Below the pieces are notes generated by a model that saw only the letters and a list, made by a program, of their open reading frames with translations, made no database searches and was not told where the DNA came from. From Synergistaceae bacterium (GTDB lineage Bacteria > Synergistota > Synergistia > Synergistales > Synergistaceae): DNA of 23,606 nucleotides. Of the stretch, positions 15,542 through 22,224 are shown piece after piece (positions within the stretch are counted from its first letter, which is position 1; each line of letters begins with the position of its first letter). The position numbers and the translations under genes were made by a program. Location: the NCBI GenBank assembly GCA_012513245.1, contig JAAZCN010000142.1:1-23606 (forward strand). Reading direction: 5' to 3'.

Positions 15542-16129
15542 ATGTCTGAATTTATCAAAGCTGCGCCCAAAAGTTGGCATCACAGACTTATCATCCCCGC
15601 AATACCAAAGGATGGTACGCCATATACTGAAAGCTTTTCATTGACAGCTGACAGAAAGATTAACTATTGGGGCCAGCCTTATTCCCTGACAGCTCCTCTT
15701 CAGGCCGAAGTAGAGGCTTACAGAGCTGAAGGTAGGATAATTACAGTAATATCAGTCTCCGGAAGCGTTACGGTCCCATGTTCAAGATGTCTTGGGCCGG
15801 CAGGGGTTGCAATTGGGGGAGAATTAAGGTATCTTTTCTCTCTGGACAAAGAAGAAGATAAAAAAGCTGAGCCCGATCATGAAACAGATGGAGACGAAGA
15901 ACTCATGATCCTTGATTCCTGGGAGGATGAGATCGACTTGGGGCCTCTGGTGTGGGAAGTGATGATAACACTTCTTCCAACTGTGCCACTCTGTTCTGAA
16001 GAGTGTAGGGGGCTTTGCCCAAAATGCGGCGCTGATCTAAACACTTCATCATGTACGTGCACAGATGAAGAGGGAGATCCGCGCTTTGAAGTCCTGAAAT
16101 CTTTAGTGCAGAAAGAACAGTATAAATAG
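15542..16129 (+). CDS. yceD: YceD/YlbN family protein (DUF177)
   Basis: This is a DUF177 protein, a family almost always encoded next to rpmF and linked to 23S rRNA accumulation in plants and bacteria; its biochemical role is not settled. The 195-residue protein has an N-terminal mixed region, the CSRCLGP motif (about 80-86), an acidic linker (100-120), and a C-terminal cysteine cluster CSEECRGLCPKCGADLN followed by SCTC, which looks like a zinc-binding site. The start at 15542 follows ackA by 11 bases with only a poor ribosome site. Identification rests on the cysteine pattern and on position before rpmF. Confidence 0.9.
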   Translation: MSEFIKAAPKSWHHRLIIPAIPKDGTPYTESFSLTADRKINYWGQPYSLTAPLQAEVEAYRAEGRIITVISVSGSVTVPCSRCLGPAGVAIGGELRYLFSLDKEEDKKAEPDHETDGDEELMILDSWEDEIDLGPLVWEVMITLLPTVPLCSEECRGLCPKCGADLNTSSCTCTDEEGDPRFEVLKSLVQKEQYK

Positions 16130-16153
16130 CTGACTGCATAAAAAGTAAAAAAG

Positions 16154-16162
16154 TGATAGAAT
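16154..16162 (+). promoter_or_regulatory. Possible extended -10 promoter of rpmF
   Basis: TGATAGAAT fits an extended -10 element (TGn followed by a five-of-six match to TATAAT) 46 bases before rpmF in a 78-base gap. No good -35 is visible at 17 bases, so this is tentative. Confidence 0.3.
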
Positions 16163-16207
16163 TGCACAGGCGATGTTTTCGTCGAAGATTTAAGGGGGGA
16201 ACAAATT

Positions 16208-16414
16208 ATGGCAACTCCAAAAAGAAGAGTATCTCACTCCCGGACACACAAACGTAAAGCACAGTGGCTTGGTGCGCTTTCAGGGCCTAATCTTACAGCT
16301 TGCACCCACTGCGGTGAGATGATAGAGACATACAAAGCCTGCCCTGCTTGCGGTTACTACAAAGGACGCCAGGTGATAAAGATTTCAGAAGCCTCTACAG
16401 CATCTAAAGACTAG
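16208..16414 (+). CDS. rpmF: 50S ribosomal protein L32
   Basis: L32 is a small 50S subunit protein. The 68-residue product begins MATPKRRVSHSRTHKRKAQW, the family signature, and has a zinc-binding C4 pattern, CTHC and CPAC (CTHCGEMIETYKACPACGYYKGR), so it is the zinc-containing form. AAGGGGGGA lies about seven bases before the ATG. The C-terminus extends about ten residues past the usual end. It follows yceD as in most bacteria and is closed by a strong hairpin. Confidence 0.97.
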   Translation: MATPKRRVSHSRTHKRKAQWLGALSGPNLTACTHCGEMIETYKACPACGYYKGRQVIKISEASTASKD

Positions 16415-16429
16415 TCATATGCCTTACTT

Positions 16430-16466
16430 AGATCCGGAGCAAGGGGGTTCCCCTTGCTCCGGATCT
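16430..16466 (+). terminator. Strong hairpin terminator after rpmF
   Basis: GATCCGGAGCAAGGGG (16431-16446) pairs perfectly with its complement at 16450-16465 around loop GTT, and A16430 pairs with T16466 to give 17 base pairs. The following TTATATT is only moderately T-rich. The symmetry means it could also act on the other strand. It separates the ackA-yceD-rpmF block from the fatty-acid operon. Confidence 0.85.
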
Positions 16467-16557
16467 TATATTCCGGCTATGTAGAAAAATCTGATTTAGC
16501 ACGATATGGGCAGATTTATCCATTTCACAAAAATTTTAAGCAGACTGTAATATACCA

Positions 16558-16586
16558 TTGACAACTTTTAAATTCTGTAATATCTT
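16558..16586 (+). promoter_or_regulatory. Promoter of the fapR fatty-acid operon
   Basis: A perfect -35 TTGACA (16558-16563) is followed after 17 bases by TATCTT (16581-16586). The predicted start of transcription, about 16593, falls on the left edge of the FapR-like operator. A direct repeat CTGTAATAT occurs at 16545-16553 and 16575-16583. Confidence 0.7.
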
Positions 16587-16592
16587 GTCTGG

Positions 16593-16610
16593 TGTTATGA
16601 CCTGCTAACA
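16593..16610 (+). promoter_or_regulatory. Putative FapR operator
   Basis: TGTTA (16593-16597) and TAACA (16606-16610) form an inverted repeat around TGACCTGC. The arrangement resembles the Bacillus FapR box (TTAGTACCTGATACTAA), sharing TTA, the ACCTG core and a right-hand AA half-site. It lies just downstream of the -10 element and immediately before fapR, where a bound repressor would block transcription, as in the autoregulated fapR operon of Bacillus. Confidence 0.6.
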
Positions 16611-16620
16611 ATTACTTTTT

Positions 16621-17205
16621 ATGGGAGATGCCTTTTTGCGATCAGAGCTGAAAAAGCAAAGACACAGACAGCTTATAGAGTTGATGTCCACTAACCCGCT
16701 CATGACGGACGAAGAGATCGCCGCTTCCCTCGGAGTTAGCATGAGCACCGTGCGTCTCGATCGTGGTCTTCTCTCTATACCTGAGCTGAGGGAGAGAATG
16801 CGGACAATGGCCGAGCAGGCGACCAGCAGGCTCAAGTCTTTAAGATCAGAGGAAGTAGTTGGCGAACTTCTTGAATTGGAGCCTAACGGATGGGCTCTTT
16901 CTGTGTTGAACACGACAAGGGATATGGCGTTTCGACATACGAACATTGTTGGTGATTATTATATTTACGCCCAGGCTGCGACTCTGGCAATAGCGACGAT
17001 CGACAGGGAAATGGTAGTAGTAGGATCAGCAAGGCTCAGGTATCGCCGAGAGGCTTTCGTAGGCGAAAGGATACTTGCAAGATCCAAAGTGGGGACTTAC
17101 AAGGGCGACAAGTATGTCGTCAGTGTGCATACACGGGTCGGCGACAGGGAAGTATTTGTCGGAAGATTTGTTGTAGTCGCCAAAAAATCAGAGGAGTTAG
17201 CTTAA
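16621..17205 (+). CDS. fapR: Fatty-acid and phospholipid biosynthesis repressor FapR
   Basis: FapR is a dimeric repressor of lipid-synthesis genes that is released from DNA by malonyl-CoA. The protein has an N-terminal helix-turn-helix (about 25-60) with LMTDEEIAASLGVSMSTVRLDR and the diagnostic SIPELRERM, and a C-terminal hot-dog effector domain (about 75-190). In that domain AQAATLAIATID aligns with Bacillus AQANSLAVAVID, but the Arg-Gly pair just before it in Bacillus (Arg106-Gly107, effector contacts) is Gly-Asp here. The ATG at 16621 has no Shine-Dalgarno; a TTG at 16636 has GGGAG eight bases upstream and may be the real start (189 residues). It is the first gene of the fab operon. Confidence 0.93.
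   Translation: MGDAFLRSELKKQRHRQLIELMSTNPLMTDEEIAASLGVSMSTVRLDRGLLSIPELRERMRTMAEQATSRLKSLRSEEVVGELLELEPNGWALSVLNTTRDMAFRHTNIVGDYYIYAQAATLAIATIDREMVVVGSARLRYRREAFVGERILARSKVGTYKGDKYVVSVHTRVGDREVFVGRFVVVAKKSEELA
16623..16627 (+). promoter_or_regulatory. Ribosome binding site favouring a TTG start for fapR
   Basis: GGGAG lies eight bases before the in-frame TTG at 16636, while the ATG at 16621 is preceded only by a T run. FapR proteins usually begin close to the basic RSELKKQRHRQL stretch, which fits the TTG. Confidence 0.45.
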
Positions 17206-17219
17206 ATGGAGGCGAAGAG

Positions 17220-18224
17220 ATGCTGATAGCACTTGATGCAATGGGAGGGGACCACGCTCCGTTGGAGCCGTGCAACGCTGCCATTATCGCCTGTCGCGAA
17301 CGGCCGCATCTTTCCGTTGCGTTGATCGGAGACAGCGAAAAAATTAAACCGATAATAGAAAAAGCAGAAAAAAACGTCCGTTCGAGGCTTAGCATAGTTC
17401 CCGCGGACGAAGTGATAAACGGCGGAGACTCTCCTTCGATCTCCATCAGAAGAAAAAAGAATTCGAGCCTGGTCATAGGTTTTGAAATGGTCCGCTCAGG
17501 AGAAGCCGCAGGTATCGTATCGTCCGGTAACACAGGGGCGATCGCAGCGGGAGGAGTTATCCTTCTGGGGCGTATCCCGGGAATAGACAGGCCCGGACTT
17601 GGAGCGATGCTTCCTGTCTTGAACAGGCCGACCCTGCTTATGGATGTAGGGGGTACTGTAAGGTGTAAACCGATAAACCTTTTCCAGTTTGCCCAGATGG
17701 GATCGATATACATGAAGCTATTCGGGAATGTCGAAAACCCCTCAGTACGCCTCCTGAACATGGGTGAGGAGCTCACAAAAGGAGACGACGTAATATCTGC
17801 TGCAAGAGAGCTGATAGAAAACAGCGATCTGAATTTTGAAGGTTACGCAGAGGCTAATGATATTCCCAGTGGAATATCGGATGTCCTGATTTGTGATGGA
17901 TTTACAGGAAATGTGCTGATCAAATTTGGAGAAGGCCTGGGAGAGCTGCTCAAAGCCCAGTTTAAGGAAGAATATGCCAACCATTTGCTGCCCAAGGTGG
18001 GACTTTTATTTATGTGGCCTGCAATGAAGAGGGTGCTTGGTAGGTTTGACTGGGAAAAAGCAGGCGGATCTCCTGTCCTTGGTGTGAACGGGACAGTCAT
18101 CAAAGTACACGGGCGCTCAAAAGGCAAGGCAATATCATATGCGATCCTTGGCGCAGCAAATTTTGTTGAGCATAACGGAGTCGGGAGAATAAGAGAAGAA
18201 ATAGCCAGAGGTGGTGCACAATGA
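17220..18224 (+). CDS. plsX: Phosphate acyltransferase PlsX
   Basis: PlsX converts acyl-ACP and phosphate to acyl phosphate, the acyl donor for PlsY, and so links fatty-acid synthesis to phospholipid synthesis at the membrane surface. The 334-residue protein begins with the family signature MLIALDAMGGDHAP and contains SGNTGA, RPGLGAMLP, LLMDVGG, LLNMGEE-KG and ICDGFTGNVLIK, all characteristic. GGAGG is seven bases before the ATG, and the stop overlaps fabH by four bases (ATGA). The place after fapR is the same as in Bacillus. Confidence 0.97.
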   Translation: MLIALDAMGGDHAPLEPCNAAIIACRERPHLSVALIGDSEKIKPIIEKAEKNVRSRLSIVPADEVINGGDSPSISIRRKKNSSLVIGFEMVRSGEAAGIVSSGNTGAIAAGGVILLGRIPGIDRPGLGAMLPVLNRPTLLMDVGGTVRCKPINLFQFAQMGSIYMKLFGNVENPSVRLLNMGEELTKGDDVISAARELIENSDLNFEGYAEANDIPSGISDVLICDGFTGNVLIKFGEGLGELLKAQFKEEYANHLLPKVGLLFMWPAMKRVLGRFDWEKAGGSPVLGVNGTVIKVHGRSKGKAISYAILGAANFVEHNGVGRIREEIARGGAQ

Positions 18225-19186
18225 TCAAATACATTGGCAGGTCAACAAAAATACTGGGAACCAGCAAATATATTCCGGAAAAGATAATGACAAATAAAGA
18301 TTTTGAAAAAATTGTAGAAACCAACGACGAATGGATCGTTGAGAGGACCGGTATACGCAAGAGACACCTTGCCCTCGATGATGAAAAATGCAGTGATCTT
18401 GCTTACAGAGCAGCGCTTCTGGCCCTCGAAAACTCAGGAGTGAGCGCTGATCAAATCGATATGATCCTGGTGGGTACCAACTCACCGGACACGGTCTTTC
18501 CGAGCGTTTCATGCAAAGTCCAGGGACGGCTTGGCGCTGTCAATGCCGGAGCGATAGACATCCAGGCCGGATGTACGGGAAGTTTGACGGCACTGACAGT
18601 TGCTGCTTCCGGAATATCCAGCGGGATCTGGGATAAAGTACTTGTAATAGGAGCCGAAGTTTTCAGGGACATTGTAGACTGGACCGACAGGGGAACATGC
18701 ATACTTTTCGGTGATGGCGCCGGAGCTTGCGTAATAGGTGTTTCAGAGGAAAAGGGAGGATTCATATCTACCCGTCTTCTTGCTGAAGGGACCGGTCATG
18801 AGATGCTCCGTCTCGAGAGCGATGAAAATAACATTACTCCCGTAGTAAAAATGAAGGGTAATGAGGTCTTTAAATTTGTTATTACAGTTATGCCCAAATT
18901 TGTAAAGAAATTCTGTGTGGATTCCGGTATAACCCCTGAAGAAATCGATTTTTGGGTATTCCATCAGGCAAATACAAGAATAATAGACGGGGTCTTCAAG
19001 AGGCTAAACGTATCCCAGGAAAAGACTCTGATAAACCTGCCTGAATATGGTAATACTTCTGCAGCTTCGCTAATGATAACACTCCACGAGGCGATGGAAG
19101 CCGGTAGGATCAAAAGCGGAGACAAGGTGTGCTTTGTGGCATTCGGAGCGGGGATGACTCTTGGAGTCCTACTCTACGAGGCTTAG
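18221..19186 (+). CDS. fabH: Beta-ketoacyl-ACP synthase III
   Basis: FabH starts fatty-acid synthesis by condensing an acyl-CoA (acetyl or branched) with malonyl-ACP. The 321-residue protein has the Cys-His-Asn triad: Cys118 in IQAGCTG, His248 in FHQAN and Asn278 in YGNTSAAS. The N-terminal DEWIVERTGIRKRH and the C-terminal GAGMTLGVLLYEA are typical. The residue before the catalytic Cys is Gly where Ala is usual, a mild variation. Primer preference cannot be read from the sequence. It is translationally coupled to plsX and 11 bases ahead of fabK. Confidence 0.96.
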   Translation: MIKYIGRSTKILGTSKYIPEKIMTNKDFEKIVETNDEWIVERTGIRKRHLALDDEKCSDLAYRAALLALENSGVSADQIDMILVGTNSPDTVFPSVSCKVQGRLGAVNAGAIDIQAGCTGSLTALTVAASGISSGIWDKVLVIGAEVFRDIVDWTDRGTCILFGDGAGACVIGVSEEKGGFISTRLLAEGTGHEMLRLESDENNITPVVKMKGNEVFKFVITVMPKFVKKFCVDSGITPEEIDFWVFHQANTRIIDGVFKRLNVSQEKTLINLPEYGNTSAASLMITLHEAMEAGRIKSGDKVCFVAFGAGMTLGVLLYEA

Positions 19187-19197
19187 GGAGAAAAATC

Positions 19198-20145
19198 ATG
19201 TTTGAAAACAATAGAGTGACCAGACTTTTGAAGATAAAATACCCTGTGATACAGGGAGGTATGGCATGGGTGGCCGATGCTGACCTGGCAGCCGCAGTGA
19301 GCAACGCAGGCGGTCTGGGTGTAATAGCAGCGGCAAGCATGCCCCCTGAAATTCTGGAAGAGCAGATAGTAAAAATTAGGAAATTGACAGATAAACCGTT
19401 TGGGATGAATATAATGCTCCTTTCCCCGACAGCAGATGATGCCCTTGAGATAGCAGCCCAGTACAAAGTTCCGGTAGTCACGACCGGAGCAGGGATGCCT
19501 GGTAAAGTTCTTGAAAGACTCAAGCCACTTGGAACAACGGTTATTCCTGTCATAGCATCAACGGCACATGCCCAAAGAGTATCAAAACAGGGCGCGGATG
19601 CTGTCATTGCGGAGGGCAACGAGGCAGGGGGGCACATAGGCGAGATAACTACCATGAATCTTATCCCACAGGTCGTGGATGTAGTCTCAATACCTGTAAT
19701 AGCGGCAGGCGGAGTAGCAGACGGAAGGGGTATGGCAGCTGCTTTTGCTCTGGGGGCTGAAGGCGTACAGGTAGGTACCCGTTTCGTATGTGCCACAGAA
19801 TCCAACGTACACGTCAATTACAAAGAAAAAATAATAGAGGCAAATGACCGTTCCACTACTGTCACAGGCAGGTCGACAGGGCATCCTGTAAGAGGCCTTA
19901 AAAACAAGCTCTCTAAGGAGTTTGAAGACCTTGAAGACAGAGGAGCTTCAATAGAGGAAATCGAGAAACTGGGAATGGGTAAGCTGAGGCTGGCCGTAGT
20001 TGACGGAGACACAATTTGGGGTTCGCTCATGGCAGGACAGTCTGCCGGACTTGTAAAAAAAATTGAGCCTGCGTCAGCGATAATGATAGACATCATCAAT
20101 GGCGCTGTAGCGGAGATCGAAAGACTGAAGAGGTTTGCCGACTAA
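19198..20145 (+). CDS. fabK: Enoyl-ACP reductase II, FMN-dependent
   Basis: FabK reduces trans-2-enoyl-ACP to acyl-ACP with NAD(P)H and FMN, the last step of each elongation cycle. The 315-residue TIM-barrel protein has IQGGMAWVAD (18-27), GGLGVIAAAS, PFGMNIML, EGNEAGGHIGE (139-149, with His146 in the position of the catalytic histidine), PVIAAGGVADGRGMAAAFALGAEGVQVGTRF and the nitropropane-dioxygenase-like fold. ATG at 19198 is chosen because GGGAG precedes it and MFENNRVTRLLKIKYPVIQGG matches the family; upstream codons lie in fabH. No FabI or FabL is in the window, so this is probably the cell's enoyl reductase and would be insensitive to triclosan. The stop overlaps fabD by one base. Confidence 0.95.
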   Translation: MFENNRVTRLLKIKYPVIQGGMAWVADADLAAAVSNAGGLGVIAAASMPPEILEEQIVKIRKLTDKPFGMNIMLLSPTADDALEIAAQYKVPVVTTGAGMPGKVLERLKPLGTTVIPVIASTAHAQRVSKQGADAVIAEGNEAGGHIGEITTMNLIPQVVDVVSIPVIAAGGVADGRGMAAAFALGAEGVQVGTRFVCATESNVHVNYKEKIIEANDRSTTVTGRSTGHPVRGLKNKLSKEFEDLEDRGASIEEIEKLGMGKLRLAVVDGDTIWGSLMAGQSAGLVKKIEPASAIMIDIINGAVAEIERLKRFAD

Positions 20146-21092
20146 TGAAATATTCTCTTATTTTCCCCGGACAGGGTGCTCAAAGACCCGGTATGGGTAA
20201 GGGTTTTTATGATGAATTTGACGCCTCAAAAAATGTCTTTGAAGAGGCAGACGATGCTCTTGGATTTAAGTTAAGCGACATTATCTTCAACGGGACAAAG
20301 GAAGATCTTATGAAGACGGCCATAACACAGCCGGCGATCCTTACCGTAAGCATAGCAGTTTTAAAAGGCCTTGAAAGCGCTTATGGAAAAAAACTTGAAC
20401 CATCTTTGGCTGCCGGCCACAGCCTGGGAGAATACACTTCGCTCGTTGCGACCGGAGCGGTAGGCCTTGCTGACGGCGTAAGGCTGGTCTATCTAAGAGG
20501 CACCCTGATGCAGGAAGCAGTCCCTATTGGAGTAGGCGCTATGTCTGCAATAGTTGGGATGAACATGGAAGAGGTAGTAGAATTCTGCAAAAAAGCGGCT
20601 GAGGGTGAAGTTTGTGAAGCTGCCAACGTCAATTCGCAGGAACAGATAGTAATATCAGGTCACAAAGGAGCAGTTGACAGGGCTTCTGCAGCAATTGGGG
20701 CAACAGGAAGGGCTAAAGTAGTTCCGCTAAGGGTAAGTGCTCCTTTCCACTGCGATCTTATGCGTCCCGTAGGTGTAAAGCTAAGAGATGAATTTGAGAA
20801 TATTAGCTGGAATGAACCCAGCTGCCCTATCGTAACCAATGCCGCAGCAAAAGCCGTGCAGGATGTAGGAACTCTTAAAGAGGCCCTTTACATGCAGACA
20901 TTTTCACCTGTGCTCTGGATGCAGAGCATTCTTGAAATGGAGAAAAAAGGCATGGAAGGGTATATTGAGCTTGGTCCCGGAAGTGTTCTTTCCGGCCTGA
21001 TCAGGAAAATATCAAAAAACAAGAGACCATATCCGGTCTCAGGACCCGAAGAAATGGAAGGGGCCCTTGAGTTTTTGAGAGGGGGAGTTTGA
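20145..21092 (+). CDS. fabD: Malonyl-CoA:ACP transacylase
   Basis: FabD transfers malonyl from CoA to ACP, feeding elongation and competing with FapR for malonyl-CoA. The 315-residue protein has FPGQGAQ (7-13), the nucleophile motif GHSLGE (Ser93), the Ser-His partner His202 in APFHCDLM, and a C-terminal ELGPGSVLSGLI. Length is typical. The start overlaps the fabK stop (TAATG) and the stop overlaps fabG. Confidence 0.97.
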   Translation: MKYSLIFPGQGAQRPGMGKGFYDEFDASKNVFEEADDALGFKLSDIIFNGTKEDLMKTAITQPAILTVSIAVLKGLESAYGKKLEPSLAAGHSLGEYTSLVATGAVGLADGVRLVYLRGTLMQEAVPIGVGAMSAIVGMNMEEVVEFCKKAAEGEVCEAANVNSQEQIVISGHKGAVDRASAAIGATGRAKVVPLRVSAPFHCDLMRPVGVKLRDEFENISWNEPSCPIVTNAAAKAVQDVGTLKEALYMQTFSPVLWMQSILEMEKKGMEGYIELGPGSVLSGLIRKISKNKRPYPVSGPEEMEGALEFLRGGV

Positions 21093-21832
21093 TGCAGAAG
21101 GAAAGGATCGCTCTGGTAACAGGCGGAGGCAGAGGCATAGGAAGAGAGATAGCCCTGGAACTCGCCCGCAGGGGATTTTCAGTAGCAGTCAATTACAGCA
21201 GATCTGAAAAAGCGACTGAAGAAGTAGTGGCTGCGATAGAAACCATGGGCCGCAAGGCAATTGCCGTCAAAGCTGACGTATCATCTGCAGCTGAAGTAAA
21301 AGAGATGTTTGCCTATGTAACGTCAAAGCTTGGCCCCGTAGAAATACTTGTGTGCAATGCCGGCATCACCAGGGACAATCTTCTTATGAGGATGAAGGAC
21401 GACGAGTGGAACGATGTTATCTCGGCAAACCTGTCATCGCTCTTCTATTGCGCCAAAGAGGCCCTAAGGCCGATGCTGAAAGCAAGATGGGGAAGGATAA
21501 TTGCCATAAGCTCGATCACAGGCCTTGTAGGAAACCCGGGACAGTGCAACTATGCTGCTGCTAAAGCAGGAATGACCGGGTTCATAAAAAGCCTTGCACG
21601 GGAAGTTGGTTCAAGAGGCATCACTGCCAATGCAGTGGCTCCCGGTTACATAGAGACAGATATGACCTCGGAGCTTCCGGCAGAGATCAAGGAAGCGATG
21701 CTGAAGAACGTACCGTCAGGAAGGACCGGAACGCCGTCAGACGTTGCTAAAGCAGTTGCATTCCTGGCTTCCGACGATTCAGAATATATACAGGGTCAGG
21801 TCATAGCCGTTGACGGCGGAATGACCATGTAG
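21092..21832 (+). CDS. fabG: 3-oxoacyl-ACP reductase
   Basis: FabG reduces 3-oxoacyl-ACP with NADPH. The 246-residue short-chain dehydrogenase has the cofactor motif TGGGRGIG (10-17), NAG (89-91), and the catalytic Ser141, Tyr154 and Lys158 (YAAAKAG). The C-terminal AVAPGYIETDM and GQVIAVDGGMTM are standard for FabG. The start is the ATG at 21092, overlapping the fabD TGA (TGATG) after GGGGGAG; a TTG three bases earlier is possible. Confidence 0.97.
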   Translation: MQKERIALVTGGGRGIGREIALELARRGFSVAVNYSRSEKATEEVVAAIETMGRKAIAVKADVSSAAEVKEMFAYVTSKLGPVEILVCNAGITRDNLLMRMKDDEWNDVISANLSSLFYCAKEALRPMLKARWGRIIAISSITGLVGNPGQCNYAAAKAGMTGFIKSLAREVGSRGITANAVAPGYIETDMTSELPAEIKEAMLKNVPSGRTGTPSDVAKAVAFLASDDSEYIQGQVIAVDGGMTM

Positions 21833-21841
21833 AATAAAAAC

Positions 21842-21870
21842 TTGTAAAGACTAAAGATTATCCTGATAAG
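21842..21870 (+). promoter_or_regulatory. Possible internal promoter before acpP
   Basis: TTGTAA (21842-21847) and GATAAG (21865-21870) are 17 bases apart in the 67-base gap before acpP. Each matches consensus at four of six bases. An extra promoter would fit the high demand for acyl carrier protein, but this is weak evidence. Confidence 0.3.
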
Positions 21871-21899
21871 AAGAGTAAAATTGGAAGGAGGTGAACTGT

Positions 21900-22151
21900 A
21901 TGAATTTGGAAGAAGTACAGGCAAAACTTAAGGAGATCGTAATGGATCGCCTTAACGCGGAAGAGGAGCAGATCAAGCAGGAAGCATCATTTGTTGAAGA
22001 TCTTGGCGCTGACTCTCTAGACATTGTTGAGCTTATCATGGGAATCGAAGAGGAATTTGACATCGAGATCCCTGATGAAGATGCAGAGAAACTCACCACA
22101 GTTGGCGAGGCAATGAATTACGTAAAGGTCAAACTGGGAGTAGAAGGCTAA
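21900..22151 (+). CDS. acpP: Acyl carrier protein
   Basis: AcpP carries growing acyl chains on a phosphopantetheine arm, which derives from the CoA pathway encoded here by coaBC and coaD. The 83-residue acidic protein has the modification motif [10 protein letters not shown] with Ser39 as the attachment site, followed by [16 protein letters not shown], the usual helix II-III region. ATG at 21900 is preceded at the right distance by AAGGAGGTG (21885-21893), one of the strongest ribosome sites in the window; an in-frame GTG at 21891 lies inside that site and is unlikely. Confidence 0.98.
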   Translation: MNLEEVQAKLKEIVMDRLNAEEEQIKQEASFVEDLGADSLDIVELIMGIEEEFDIEIPDEDAEKLTTVGEAMNYVKVKLGVEG

Positions 22152-22169
22152 ATCACGAAATGAATCTTT

Positions 22170-22201
22170 TAGGAGGGGCTGCATTATGCCGGTCCCTCCT
22201 A
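22170..22201 (+). repeat. Inverted repeat between acpP and fabF
   Basis: TAGGAGGG (22170-22177) pairs perfectly with CCCTCCTA (22194-22201) around a 16-base loop. The left arm is itself a strong Shine-Dalgarno sequence, so the stem would hide it. The following sequence is only slightly T-rich (ATCTTTA), so this could be a weak attenuator that lowers fabF relative to acpP, or a translational switch. Confidence 0.5.
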
Positions 22202-22224
22202 TCTTTACGGAGGAAAGTCTATGA
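22186..22224 (+). CDS. Possible 12-codon leader ORF coupled to fabF
   Basis: ATG at 22186 lies eight bases after AGGAGGGG (22171-22178) and opens a frame reading MPVPPIFTEESL before a TGA at 22222-22224. That TGA overlaps the fabF ATG (22221-22223) as ATGA, exactly like several real gene junctions here. The peptide has no recognised match. It may be a chance frame, since fabF also has its own GGAGG site (22209-22213), but the site, spacing and overlap together are worth recording. Confidence 0.3.
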   Translation: MPVPPIFTEESL

